From Unio delphinus (Eukaryota; Mollusca; Bivalvia; Unionida; Unionidae), in contig JAQISU010000193.1 in the NCBI GenBank assembly GCA_029339505.1, positions 191,001 to 255,000 of the forward strand: a stretch of DNA of 64,000 bases, given 5' to 3'. The notes beneath the pieces were generated by a model that did not search any database, was not told the origin of the DNA, and was given only the letters and a program-made list of their open reading frames with translations. The position numbers and the translations under genes were made by a program. Positions 22,590 to 37,372 of this stretch are shown in pieces (position 1 is the stretch's first letter; each line of letters starts with the position of its first letter).

Positions 22590-25500
22590 ACTGACGACGA
22601 ACTGAGCCAAAACAACGAGCGTGTTAAGAGTAAATGACAACGCATGAGCGCGCGCACCTCTATCGACCCACCCGATGGGGAAAAAGATCATATGAATAGA
22701 TTGTGAAACAAACCAAAGTTCTGTTGAAATTTCTGTGTCTTTTCCCAGTACTTCGCCAGGTTCATTGCCCAAACCACATCACATGAAATGACAATTTTGC
22801 CTCAACCCATACCGGATCGGTCGTCGCCCGGAAAAAGGACCCCGCCTTTTGTCTTGCACCAGGGCAGAAGTGTTAAATGTACTGCTGGTGCACGATTACC
22901 ACCAAAACTCCGAGCCAGAAACAACATCAGCACGTTTACGTGGAACATCAGAACATGAAGAACGCCTGGAAAGGTAGAGGAACTGACACACGAAATGAAC
23001 ATATACCATTGGACTATCCAGGCACTGTGCGAAGTACGATGGAAGAACCTTGGGGAAACATCAACACAGGATGGCCATAAACTATACTACTCTGGCAGAG
23101 ATGACAACATGAACATGGTGTCGGATTTCTCGTCCACAAAGACATCGTTAAGACTGTCATGAGTTGTCGGCCAGTCTCCAGCAGGCTTATCTTCATACGC
23201 TTGAGGGCAACACCACTCAATATCACCATTCTGCAAGCTTACGATCCAACTACAGACCATGATGATGAAGAATTAGAGGACTTGTACGAGCAACTGCAAG
23301 ATGTCAATGACCAGACCTCAAATAAAGACATTCGTGTGGTGCAAGGAGAATGGAATGCTAAAATAGGAGAGGATGCCGTTGATAACCGGAAAGGTACATG
23401 TGGACGATACTGCAATGCAGAGACCAACAACAGAGGCTTAAGTCTTCTGGAGTTTGCCAGCTTCAATTATCTGAAGCTGATGAACACGTTTGGTCCACAA
23501 AAAGCACTCAGAAGGTGGACCTGGCCAAGCCCGAATGGAGAAAATCATAACCATATTGATTATAGCATGGTGAAGAGACGTTTCCACACCATTGTAAACA
23601 TTGCCAAGACAAGAATAATCCCAGGAGCAGACATTGGAAGTGGCCATGACTTAGTGATGATGACCCTCCGACTACGTCTAAAGAAAGTCGACAAACAAGG
23701 CCCCGCAAGAATCAAGTTCAACCTTGACAATCTAAAAGACCCAGAGGTACCGGAAGCCTTCCAGGCAAAGATAGGAGGAAAATTTGCACTACTGTTACTT
23801 TTTAGTGCAGAAAACACAGTTATAGACACATTGATCGACACATTTAACAGAACAGTGACCCAAACAGCCAGTGAGATCCTTGGCAAACATCGACGACCAA
23901 AGAAACCTTGGTTTACAACTGACATACTTGATCTGTGTGACAAGCGTCGAGAGCTAAAGAAGAAGAAGTCAGAAGTAGGAGGAGCAAAACAATACATGGA
24001 AATCAACCAGGTTATCAAGAAAAGCATGAAAAGGGAAGGGATACATATATTGAAGACCAGTGTAAAGATATAGAAAACAATCTGAAGAAAAATAATAGCA
24101 AAAAAGCATACCAACTGGTGAAGGACCTGACCAGTGTAAAACAAGGACACTCTCTATCATTCAATATAAGAGAGGGAAATGTCTTACAGAAGAACAAGAC
24201 ATTCCTAAGTGATGGACAGAATGCTGCTCAGACCTGTACAACCACAGACATACAGGGGACCCAGACATACTCATCACCACACCAGTGACCAACACTGACA
24301 ACTACCCCATACTCCAAAAAAAAGTAGAGGCTGCAGTGAAATCATTGAAAAAGGGAAGTCAGCAGAAGTAGACAACATCCCTGGAGAATTAATCCAAGAA
24401 GGGGGTTAAGCCATGATAAGCGCCCTTTTAACAATCTGCAACAAGATCTGGCAGACAGGGGAATGGCCAACACCATGAACTCAGTCACTCATAGTAACTC
24501 TTCCGAAAAAAGGCAATTTTCAGCAATGTCAGAACTATCGTACGATCAGTCTTATATGCCACCCAAGCAAAGTCATGCTAAAATTCATAAAAAACAGACT
24601 GAAGCCGCGGGAAGAGGAAATCATAGCTGAATAACAGGCCGGCTTCAGACCATGGCGAAGTAGAACTGAACAGACTTTCAACCTGAAAATACTATGTGAG
24701 AAATACCTCCAGCACTAACAATACCTTTATCATGTCTTTATAGATTTTAAGAAGGCGTTTGACAGGGTATGGTATGCAGCCCTTTGGTCCACCATGAAGC
24801 TGTACAACATCAATGCCAACCTGATCAAAGTCATAAAAAGCCTTTAAAGCAAGGCCAACAGCAACGTCTGCTTCAACGGTCAAACAGGAGATTGGTTTAC
24901 GACAACTGTGGGAGTCATACAGGGCTGCTTGCTTTCACCTACTCTCTTCAACATCTTCCTTGATTGAATCATGACAGATGCACTGGAAGATCATGAAGAA
25001 ACTGTCAGCATTTGAGGCAGAATAATAACGAATCTGCGCTTTGCTGATGACATCGATGGCCTTGCAGGAAATGAGGAGGAGCTAGCTCAGTTGGTGGAAA
25101 AAATCTGGACAGGATAGCTACTGCTTTTGGTATGGAAATCAGTGCAGAGAAGACCAAATGTATGACCAACAACACCAGTGGCATCAGCACTGACATCATT
25201 ATTAGTGGCCAAACACTGGAAACAGTTAATAAATTCAAATACTTAGGAACCATCGTGGCAGATTAGGGATCAAAACCAGAAATATTGTCTAGGTTTGCGC
25301 TGACAATAATAACAATGGCAAGGCTGAAGACAGTTTGAAAATGCAGAAACACCCCAGTCAGCTCAAAAATCAGACTCATGAGCTCCTTGGTTGCACTTGT
25401 GTTCCTATATGTCTGTGAGTCATGGACCCTCACAGCGGATCTCGAAAGGAGGATACAAGCTGTTGGAATGAGATGCTTTCGAAGGTTGCTTGGCATCTCA

Positions 25501-25840
25501 TATAGAGATCATGCCATGAATGAGGAAGTGGGAAACATAATTAGGCAAGCCACTGGACCCTTTGAAGAGCTATTGAAGAAACGCAAAATGAAATGGTATG
25601 GACATGTCACACGATCAATGGGGCTTGCTAAGACAATCATGCAAGCTACTATGCAGGGAGGGTGAAGGAGAGGAAGACAGAGGAAAAGATGGAAGGATAA
25701 CATCTTAGAGTGGACAGGACTGAAGCTGAGTGACACAGTGAGATTATCAGAGAACAGATTGAAATGGAGGAATCTGGTTGTCAGGTCATACGTGGTGCTT
25801 CAATGGTCGGCAAGACTAAGGGATAGAGATAGATAGAGAA
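22590..25840 (+). mobile_element. Endonuclease-bearing LINE (RTE-like), nearly full length, dead
   Basis: Order of recognisable parts: an AP-type endonuclease beginning with a TWNIRT-like motif near 22950; endonuclease C-terminus in the 304-codon frame 23159-24073 (WNAKIGEDA, RRWTWPSPNGENHNHIDY, GSGHDLVMM, the last with Gly where Asp of SDHD is usual); reverse transcriptase from about 24360 (GNFQQCQNYRTISL-like, DFKKAFDRVW), FADD at about 25037; then a C-terminal segment with RRLLGISYRDHAMNEEV and MKWYGHVTRSMGLAKTI. Several stops and frameshifts break it. It ends in a short GATA-like tail. Clade assignment from memory of similar proteins; RTE-like is my best guess. Confidence 0.8.
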
Positions 25841-26108
25841 TATCAAGCATACATGTATGTGATTAGGGTCTGTGAATTACGCCAGGTGTGACGGTAAGCC
25901 ATAGGTATAGGGTATGTGTTTTCTGAAATCCAAATTCCTGTTTTTGAAAATATCTTATTGCATTAGTGTTCTGTGTGAGTTACTATGTATAACCTTATTT
26001 GTGGGTTTAAGTTTCATACTAATATTATAAATCTACACAATGTTTTTAGGAAATATTGTGTAGGTGAGAGTCCTCCAAATGTTTCGTCTCTTAATAATTT
26101 GTGGGTAT
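25841..26108. other. No gene seen
   Basis: Spacer between the LINE and the MITE. Nothing recognised. Confidence 0.4.
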
Positions 26109-26657
26109 AGTCTGTGAACACATGCCCGTTTGTTTGTACCCCATGCCGACCTCAGTAACGAAAGGCATAAACAAAATAAAAAATTCATAAATCTTACTCA
26201 GTTCATTCATTGATTTATAATTTCTAACCCGATTAAGACAAAGGTGTCCATAACACCTTCATCGTCTGCGCGTCTCATGCTTAGCGGAAGTTTTCATACT
26301 AACACGACACCATATTGCACACAATTTGGGCAAATCTATTTTCCAGTGACGTCATTGCTCCTATTTGGTTACTCCCGGATACTTCCCTCGATTACGCATC
26401 CGCCCCTTCGCTGAAAATGGACTTGTCCAGAAACTAGAAATTGATGTCGGGGACGGCCATGGTTGTAATGAAAACTTCCGATTAGCATGAGACGCGCAGA
26501 CGATGAAGGTGTTATGGACACCGTGGTCGCAATCGGGTTAGAAAAAATAAATCAATGAATGAAATGAGTAAGATTTATGGATTTTTTATTTTGTTTATGC
26601 CTTTCGTTACTGAAATCGGCAGGCGGGTACAAACAAATGGGGATGGGTTCACAGACT
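26109..26657. mobile_element. Long-TIR MITE, 549 bp
   Basis: Ends AGTCTGTGAAC ... GTTCACAGACT, flanked by TAT on each side (26106-26108, 26658-26660). The inverted repeats extend about 190 bp inward, including GTTTGTTTGTACCC, AACGAAAGGCATAAACAAAA, TGATTTATAATTTCTAACCC and ATGAAGGTGTTATGGACACC, so most of the element could fold into one hairpin. The middle is about 160 bp without coding capacity. A 3 bp target duplication would suit a Harbinger-like source, but that is weak evidence. The decayed relative is at 1990-2697. Confidence 0.8.
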
Positions 26658-27232
26658 TATAGTAGATGTTTTTTAAAAACCCGTTGATTCTGAGAATATT
26701 TTGCAGCTATATTCCGGTATTGGTCTTGGGATATATGAGCAGCTGATGCGATATATCCATAGCATCAGTATCCAAATGTCAACATAATGGATACCGTAGC
26801 AGACTATCATATCGGAAACTGTGATCTTGTTACAGTAGCAGTTCTGACGCTACAAGGTATTGTGTCTGCTAAGTCATATAAATGTTAGCTTTCTTTTTGA
26901 TTCAAATCCATGAGAAGCGTCTATAACATGCTGCTATTCTTCCATCAATCTTTCGGTCGAATGATATTATACAAAATGTAAGCACACTTTTTATGCATAC
27001 CTTCTCCACAATCTGCAAGAACATGCGTATGGTTTGTATCCTGTTAATTTCAGTATGCATTGTCACTAATTGTCTTCATCCTGATTAAATCTTTGACAGG
27101 GAAGTTATCAAATATGCTAGTTTTCAAACGAGTTGCTAAATACCTTTAAGACGCTTTTTAAAACCTACAATGACATATTCCTTACGAACTCTGTTATAAG
27201 TCATATAGTGATTTAAGTATGTGTGAACACTG

Positions 27233-27233
<1 letters not shown>
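26658..27233. other. No gene seen
   Basis: Unique DNA upstream of the AT microsatellite and the NHL pseudogene. Nothing recognised. Confidence 0.4.

Positions 27234-27311
<78 letters not shown>
27234..27311. repeat. (AT)n microsatellite
   Basis: Almost pure AT repeat, about 78 bp. Confidence 0.98.
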
Positions 27312-27312
<1 letters not shown>

Positions 27313-27558
27313 ATGATAAACGCTTAGCGGAAAAATCATTCTGTACCAAATGTGTCAGAGAAATCATGATAGAAGATACTGTTATGGCTCCAAAGCATAT
27401 TTTTTCTGTTTAGTTCATTTCTGGGAGTTATGTCGCATCAAATGCACATCAATAGATAATGTCAAAATTATAACCAGTAAGATTGATTAACTGATATATT
27501 GATTGCTCAATAACGTTTCGTCAGTATAACTATTATGGGTTTTCTGTCCAATTTTCAG

Positions 27559-28395
27559 GTGAACATCCTTCCCGCCATTTGTACCCCGGAATCGGGCATT
27601 TACCAAGACAACGGATGCTGTTGTAGATTTTTCAACGAATAGGGTCAACCTTTACAATCGCCAGACAGGTAATATATTAGCAACATCAGAAGAACTGTAC
27701 CCACTCTGGGATGTTTGTTGCATTGACGAAAACAGGTTGAAAATAGCGGTGACATTAAGGAATGGTACGATACAGATTATGTCTATCATAGCCAATGGAC
27801 CATCACCTTATATCAAATCAATGAAAGTGTTAAAGACACCCTTCGACTCTTGTCGTGGAGTGAGCTCCATACCAAGCTGGACAAACTTGTTGTGTGTGGA
27901 ATGTACCGAACCATGCAATGCTGGTGTGTATTGTCAATTTCTGACGGAAAATTCGGGAAATATCAAGAAATCTGTGAAAACAGTGGGTTTGGTTGCAGTT
28001 ACGCGGCTGCAAGTGAAAGCGGAAAATGCGTTTATATATCGTGTTTTGCTGATAAATCTATTGACACAGGCGTATATGGATACATCGTGAAAACTGGAGA
28101 GCTGAAATTTATATATAAGCGCAAGGACCTTTCCTGGCCACGGGAAATCTGCGCAGACAAAAGAGGATTCATCTATGTTTGCAATCAGTATCTCGACAGC
28201 ATAAACATCCATCAGCTGACAAAGAATGTAGACCTATTGATGATATTCAGACTGGAACTTCCACTAGATCCCCAGGGAATGTGTCTTGATCAAAATCAGG
28301 AACAGATTTTCATCTCATTGTGGGGGAAAAATCAGATCTGGAGCCTAAGGATGGTGTGGAGAGGTCATGCAGGTAGTACATATTTCTTTGTATAG
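27559..28395 (+). pseudogene. NHL-repeat (TRIM-like) protein, last exon, frameshifted
   Basis: Begins at an acceptor (CCAATTTTCAG). One frame reads a beta-propeller start: SFPPFVPRNRAFTKTTDAVV, VNLYNRQTGN, LWDVCCIDENRLKIAVTLRN, CRGVSS. Near 27870-27945 the signal moves to another frame, which continues with KLDKLVVCG, ISDGKFGKYQEIC, AAASESGKCVYIS, DLSWPREICADKRGFIYVCN and PQGMCLDQNQEQIFISLWGK. This spacing of short strands is that of the C-terminal NHL propellers in TRIM-type E3 ligase genes. A TGA right after the acceptor and the frame change argue for a pseudogene, or for sequence error if transcripts prove otherwise. No RING or B-box is nearby. Confidence 0.65.
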
Positions 28396-28671
28396 AGATA
28401 ATTTGCTATTGCATGAAACAAATCCATCATCTCACTTTTCCCGATTGCTTCCTCTGCCTTATTACGCAGTATTCGCGCAATGAAATTAATTATACCCCCG
28501 TTCATTTGGCTAACGATGCCACATCCCTGGCAATAAGAATGCTTCAAGATGCAATATCTGTAATTTTCTGCTTTTTTAAAACAAAAATATTAGTCATTTA
28601 ATTAATGAGATATAATAACTTATCACTCGCAATGGAATGCACAGCAATATGAGGTTTATGCAGATTCATAT
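28396..28671. other. No gene seen
   Basis: DNA between the pseudogene and the solo LTR. Nothing recognised. Confidence 0.4.
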
Positions 28672-29502
28672 TGTTACGTGCTTAGGTTCGAATAAGAAGC
28701 AACACAGAAAGAGTGAAAACTAACAAGCTTGTATAACTTGAACAAAGAATTTATTAAGTACAATTATTTTCATAAAATAAATAAACTTACGGTTTTAGAG
28801 AATCAAATCCAACATTAATCCAATATAGAATTCACAAAAATAATCCACTAATGGAATTGCAAGAGTCCTGATAAATAAATGTTTTAAGAGTTCCAGGTTC
28901 GAATCTTGACGATGTAATCAAAAATGGCTGACAATGTCACGTGATACAGTTCTTGTTTTATTATCATCCAAATGAAATATGAGCACATGTTTTCTCCTCC
29001 AAATAGATAAATAAATCCTCTTTTTTCAACGAACCGACACAATGTCCAGAACAAGATAACTAAAATTATAACTCAAACGTAAATACACAACTACTATCTT
29101 TAAAGCCCAGATTCTACCACTGTTAGCTTACAAAACACAGCTATATATATGTAATTCCCTCGTAAACAAAATGGAATCATGTGATTCTGGAAGGTCACAG
29201 AAAGAAACTACCTTCAGCAAGTCACGTACTAAAAGAATGATCTAGAAGAAAAACCAGCCCCAATAACTAAAAATATTAAGATGTCCTGAAAATTAACCAA
29301 TTGTTTTAAAGGCCTGTTTATCAATCTGAAGCAAGGTCAGATAATGAGGTAAACAAGCCAACGTCATTCTGTTTTTACAGCTAGAGTCTAGACAGCCTGA
29401 ATTTTTCAGAAAAATCTCCCAATTAATGAATATTACAGCCAAAATGACAAATTTGGATCTGACAATTAAAAAAAAAATAAATTAAATCAAATATACGTAA
29501 CA
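28672..29502 (-). mobile_element. Solo LTR of the Gmr1-like family
   Basis: 831 bp with ends TGTTACG ... CGTAACA, colinear with the 5' LTR at 17588-18418 on the opposite strand and of identical length. No gag or pol is attached on either side, and the 5 bp flanks (CATAT, ATGGG) are not an obvious duplication. Best read as a solo LTR left by recombination. Confidence 0.85.
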
Positions 29503-29808
29503 ATGGGTACAATTATACATTATTTGCTAGCTAAGTAAACTATATCTTACTGTCCATTGTTAAGTCACTGTGAATCCTTCAAGCCTTGTGTTTGACTTTT
29601 GTAGATTAATTTGTTTATATTTTTCGTCATTACATTTGTGCGTCATTATGTTAATAATCCAATATATGGATTTAACAATATACACCCACGTATTCAGAAA
29701 TTAAGTTGTAAATATACATTATAACTCATTCAAGTCGTTCAGTATTAAACATTGTATTTATATCATCGTCAAAAGTGTTCAGTTGTGAATCCGAAAATCC
29801 CACCTGGT

Positions 29809-29882
<74 letters not shown>

Positions 29883-30664
29883 TTTGAATTCTTTCCATAT
29901 TAATTCAAGGTATCCCCGGAAGTGATACGTCAGAAACACGTGCTTTTTGCATTAATCTGAATCCGATGATGTTACTGTTGTGCAATTTGGAGGAAGTTTT
30001 CACTCAGGACATCGGATCTCCACAAATCTAAAACCGGAAGGAAACGTTCAAAAGTTGGTTTCAATTGTTAATTGTAATCGTAAATGAACCTCATTCAACT
30101 TTAAATTAATTTGAGTATATTAACAGCGAACGGTTTTCACACATCCTGTAATTATATGCTAAGTAATTATAATGTTTCAAATACTATTTAATACAGGCAA
30201 AGGTGATATTTTGTGGCACTCTAATATTACAAAAGGCTTACTATCAGAAAACCTTTGTGATTTGAGTTTAAACGTATTTGGTTTTCTATACAAAGTCGTT
30301 TAAACTCGTTCATTTGATTACAATCATAAGCGTAATTCATTTCCAAAGATAACACGTATGCAAGTTATATATTATTAAGATCAGGATTTTCTTAATAATG
30401 TATGAGAACAGTTTACATAAAAGTGTTTGAAGATTGATTTATTACGGGTTGCATTGTCTGCATATCGGCCGTTAAATTTATAACGGATCCTCATCATTTG
30501 TATACTTTTTAATATTAGACTGGCTGATTCTCTACGGCTTACGCAGCTTTTTATTGTATAAAGTATTTTAGGATAATTAGTACAGTATCTGTTCTAAATT
30601 ATAAGACTAAGTACTGGCTTTTTCAGTAGTAAATAGATATCATGTGTACAAAGTCCTTTTAGCA
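29503..30664. other. No gene; contains (AT)n at 29816-29878
   Basis: Unique AT-rich DNA with one pure AT microsatellite of about 63 bp. Nothing else recognised. Confidence 0.6.
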
Positions 30665-32165
30665 ATGAACAGTCTGCACGTCGCCCTTGCCACAATACTG
30701 AAACTACCCTTATGAAAGGAGTTAATGATCGTCACTGCTCTAGCATTTGACACAATAGACCATGATATATTACTTCACAGTCTCCAGCATGTATTTCGCA
30801 CTCATGATACAGCCTTACTAGAATTGTTCAAGTTATACTTGGTCAACAGAACACAAATGGAATACCCTCCAGCACAATTGATCTATGTCGTGGTGTTCCA
30901 CATGAGTTTGTTATTTGAACACTGTTCTCTTCATTATATACACACAGCCGCTCTCGGTTATCTAAGATCACCATTCAGTGTCTCACCACGTGTACGCTGA
31001 TAACACCTAAATATACAAATCCAGCCACCCAACATAAGTTCATGCTACTATCCACAGAGTATAGATGTGCATTTCTGTTCTGAAATCATGTTTATCAAGT
31101 AACAAGCTGCATATATATGATGATAAAACTGAGGCAATTCTGATCACAATTTAATTACTTTCTCATTCATATCTTTTAAAACGAACAATAAATATCAGAA
31201 ACACCAACATAAAATTCACACAATCCGTACGAAACCTTGCTGTTTCTTTTGACACTACTGAAGCATTGCACCAAGATGTCATGAACATATGCAAGACTGC
31301 ATATATTGAGCTGAGACGCATCAGCACCATTTGCAAATATATTTCAGTTGATGCCACGAAAACACCTGTGTGTTCATTAGTACTTTCAAGACTTAAACAT
31401 AGTTCTGTCTGGCTCGTCTCAATATCTACTCCAGAAACTTCAAAACGTTCAAATCACAGCGACTTGTATCATCCGTATGGTACAACGATCAGAGCACACC
31501 TCCCCCGGCTCTATACCCCATTCGAGACAGAAGCAAACACAACTTTTACTCCTGTGCTACGATTCACTGATGGACTCCAGTCCAACATTCCAATCCTACC
31601 GCACCCACGTGTACACACAAGCCAGATACGTAAGCTCCTCTTCTGAAAATCGTTTGCTCAATCTTACCCTATGAAAACGAAGTCATATGGACAACGTTAT
31701 TTTTAGTACCAGGGTACAGCAACATTGAACAAATTGCCTCTTTAACATGGACATAAAAACACGGTAATCGCATTCAAGAGTGCTCTTAAAACCCAGCTAT
31801 TTTGATTGCAAGAACAAAATTGAAAGACCTAATAGTATTTCCTAGATTAGATATTTTCAGCATATTTTTCTGTGTTCAAATTTCATATTGTTGTTTTTGT
31901 AATCATATCATCATATATGTTTTTTATGTTATTGGTGATATCTAATGTAAAGCGCTTAGAGCTTCTAAAGTCTCTGAACACAGTAAAGATCTTTGGGAGC
32001 TGGCACTATTTCGCTTTCTCGGGATTAATTAAATAGCTAGCTATGCTAGCATTAAACAGTGCTACATGTCCCATAGTAGACAAAGCACTATAATTCAAAG
32101 TTCGTTCGTTGGTTCTAAAGCTTAGGCGCATTACAACGTCCTCTTTATAATTAGTAGTAGTAATA
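30665..32165 (+). mobile_element. CR1/L2-like LINE, 5'-truncated
   Basis: Same family as 19963-22577. It starts inside the reverse transcriptase with FDTIDHDILLHSLQHVF. The catalytic YADD position reads Tyr-Ala-Asp-Asn near 30989, followed by a stop. Later parts include MNICKTAYIELRRIS and the 3' UTR marker TGTAAAGCGCTTAGAGC. The 3' end is interrupted at 31971-32112 by a small insertion. Many stops; not functional. Confidence 0.8.
31971..32112. mobile_element. 142 bp insertion with 8 bp target duplication
   Basis: Splits the LINE 3' UTR between TTCTAAAG (31963-31970) and a second TTCTAAAG (32113-32120). The other LINE copies (22.5 and 51.3 kb) run straight through this point. No clear terminal inverted repeats; the centre has the palindrome-like GCTAGCTATGCTAGC. 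An 8 bp duplication suits a hAT-type MITE, but the missing inverted repeats leave the type open. Confidence 0.6.
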
Positions 32166-34642
<2,477 letters not shown>

Positions 34643-34655
34643 CCTTCCCTCATAA
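34643..34655 (-). other. Polypurine tract
   Basis: On the minus strand GAGGGAAGG abuts the start of the 3' LTR. This is the position and composition of the primer for plus-strand synthesis in LTR retroelements. Confidence 0.75.
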
Positions 34656-34892
34656 AATAAAAAGAAAGGTTCATATGATAAAACTTTCTTTTTACCACAA
34701 ACCAATTTACACCTAAAGTAAAAAAAATTCGTATAAATTACAGTGTATATAATATATAATGTTATACACGGGAAAAAGCGTCTATTGGTTTAACTTTGTC
34801 CATGTCCCACAATATGTCCTCAGAAAGTCACAATAGCACGGCAGAACTCACTTTTAGATAAATTAACTGTCAAACATGCATCAGTGAGTTTG

Positions 34893-36385
34893 TCAAAGAA
34901 TTGTTGCTAGATGTTCTATCCAGGTGTCGTTGTACATGATGACGTCATGAATATAGGCATCACAATTTTGTAGACCAGAGGTGATCATTTTTATGAGACG
35001 TTGAAATGTACTTGTTGACCCTTGTATCCTGAATGGCATTACTTTATATTGGTAAAGTCCATCAGGAGTCACAAATGCCGAGATTTCCTTTGCTCTTTCC
35101 GTTAGTGGAATCTGCCAAAATCCTTTCAGAAGGTCATACTTGGTGACATACTTGGCATTCCAGATTTTATCAATACAATCGTCAATTCTTGGTAATGGGA
35201 ATAAATCTGCTTTTGTCACACTGTTCACCTTTCCTATAATCAGTGCACATACGGAAAAGTTTATCTGGTTTTGGAACAAGTATGCATAGTGAACTCCAAT
35301 CACTTTTACCGGGCTTGATAAAATCATTCTCCAGCAAATATTGAATTTCTTTTTTTAAGTATTACTGTTTGAGTCGATTCATCCTGTATGGATGTTGTTT
35401 GACTGGTTTGGAATTTACAATTTCAACGTCATGAAAATTTGTGTTATCCTTGTAGGAACATCTGGAAATAAGTGCTCATATTCAAATAGTAACTGTTTCA
35501 ATTCAATTCTATCTGGCACTTGTAAATGTGAACGTTTCTGGTCTAGATCTTTCATAATTTCTGAATTACAAAGATTCGTCATTTCAATATCAATATAATC
35601 TGATATTTCTTCACTGAGTGGGACAGGTACTACTAGATTAATTACAGGTTTAACATGGCTATCTCTTTCAATATACACTTTTAGCATGTTTATATGCAGA
35701 GTTGTTTTTGTTTGCGCCTCCCAGGAGTATTTATGATGTAATTTAAGTCATTACTTTTCCTGTCAACTGTGTAGGGACCATAATATTTGGCCTGAAGAGG
35801 ATTTTGTGGCATTGGTAAGAGAGCCAGAACTCTTATCACCTGGCTGAAAACTCCATTCCTTCGATTTTTTATCATATCTTGATTTCATTATAGATTGAGC
35901 AGAGTGCAGATTTGCTCTTGCGACCTCACAAGCCTTTGACAACTTGTATCTAAAATCGGAAACATAATCAAGAATATTGATCTCAGTATCTTCATTGGAG
36001 AGAAGTTTCTTTTTCAATAACTTCAATGGTCCAAGCACAGTGTGTCCAAAAACCAGTTCAAAGTGACTGAAGCCTAAAGATTCTTGAACTGATTCTCGAA
36101 CAGCAAACAATATTAAATGAATGCCTTCTCCAAATCTTAATTCGTATAAAAAAAATATGATCGGATCATATTTTTCAAAGTCTGATGGAATCTTTCTAAT
36201 GCCCCTTGGCTATCAGGGTGATAGGCAGAAGGTATGAATTGCTGAATTCCCAATTCATTCATACCTTGCTGGAAAATTCCAGACATGAAGTTTGAACCTT
36301 GATCAGACTGAATAGATATAGCAAGGACATACTGAGTAAAAACTGTATTAAAGCTTTAACTATTGTTCTAGCTACATTGCAATAA
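34893..36385 (-). pseudogene. Gmr1-like pol remnant: integrase upstream of reverse transcriptase
   Basis: Reading 5' to 3' on the minus strand: integrase core with the last two catalytic residues, Asp in SDQGSNF (36302-36304) and Glu in GALERFH (36194-36196), exactly 35 residues apart; integrase C-terminal part (ESLGFSHFELVFGH, then YGPYTVDRKSNDLNY); a linker with ELKQLLFEYEHLFPDVPTR; then reverse transcriptase (DLFPLPRIDDCIDKIW, YVTKYDLLKGFWQIPLT, EISAFVTPDGLYQYKVMPF) with IHDV where a YxDD motif is expected. Ordinary Gypsy elements place integrase after reverse transcriptase; this order is the hallmark of the Gmr1 group. RNase H is missing: only about 250 bp separate RT from the LTR. Frameshifts and stops throughout. 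Confidence 0.85.
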
Positions 36386-37218
36386 CATGTAATAACGAAT
36401 TAACAAACGATGCAAATTAAATATAGATCATAATATTCGTATATGACATGTTTAAAAGTGTTTCAATATACACTAAGACAATGCATAATGGATAACGGAT
36501 GAACAGGGTATACATGACACGCGGCCGCTGGAGACAACACCTGAGCAAACTGAAGTATATTTTTGCATCCATGTTTCAATAGAAATCAATTACTTGCCTG
36601 ATACAATGCTCATTGGTCTACCGACAATTTGATTGATATGGTAGGCATGCAAACTCTACTAACGTATATCAGATTTCACAAGTTGAACCTGTAATTTCAT
36701 GTATTTGCTACAGAGAATGAGGTTACCCTACGATTGACAGGCCATAATATTGAAAATGTCATATAACCATTCTCCCGTTATCATATGAGTTCGGAGATAC
36801 ATGATACACTTTTCACGACACCTCTAAATTTTCCAAAGCCATTAAAGAGAGCTAGACAAATTTATATATTTTGCAATGCCCAGACAACACGTGTTGTTTT
36901 GTCTATGTAAGCAATTAAGCAATAACAACCCTCTGAATGACCAAGTTTACAATGTAAAATAAATTGTCGGAATATTTATTTCGATTTTTATTGCTTTTTC
37001 AATACTATCTTTTTCTTAATGATTGCATGCATATAGTTCATAGGCATGTGAGTAGTAACGTGGCGTACCCTAGCGGTAATAAACTAAATAGCGAAAATAC
37101 ACTAAAAACCTACCACCACCGGCAACTCTAGCGTCAAATTGTTAACAATCACCTTAAGCAACTCTAGCGTCAAAGGGAATCGAACATGGGGAATATTGCT
37201 TTTATATCCTGTTAAGGG
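36386..37218. other. No gene; short direct repeat
   Basis: Unique DNA between the LTR element and the Polinton-like element. CAACTCTAGCGTCAAA occurs twice, near 37122 and 37160. Nothing else recognised. Confidence 0.5.
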
Positions 37219-37372
37219 AAAGTGGAATATAGGTTAGGTTTTGTATAGAGACAATATGAATGGAACAGATGTGGTGACGTCATAGTACTGAAGATTGATG
37301 ACGTTGCAACAATTGTAGGAACAGGTGTGCACCGGGCTGATCTCAGTCAGGATCAATGAGTGGGACATAAAC
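37219..37372 (+). repeat. Left terminal inverted repeat
   Basis: Begins AAAGTGGAATATAGGTTAGG, whose partner at 45855 reads (complement) AAAGTGGCATGTACGTTAGG. Similarity continues through GACAATATGAA, GTGGTGACGTCA, TACTGAAGATTG, TTGCAACAATTGT, GGAACAGGTGTG and GAGTGGGACATA, with scattered mismatches. Confidence 0.9.
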
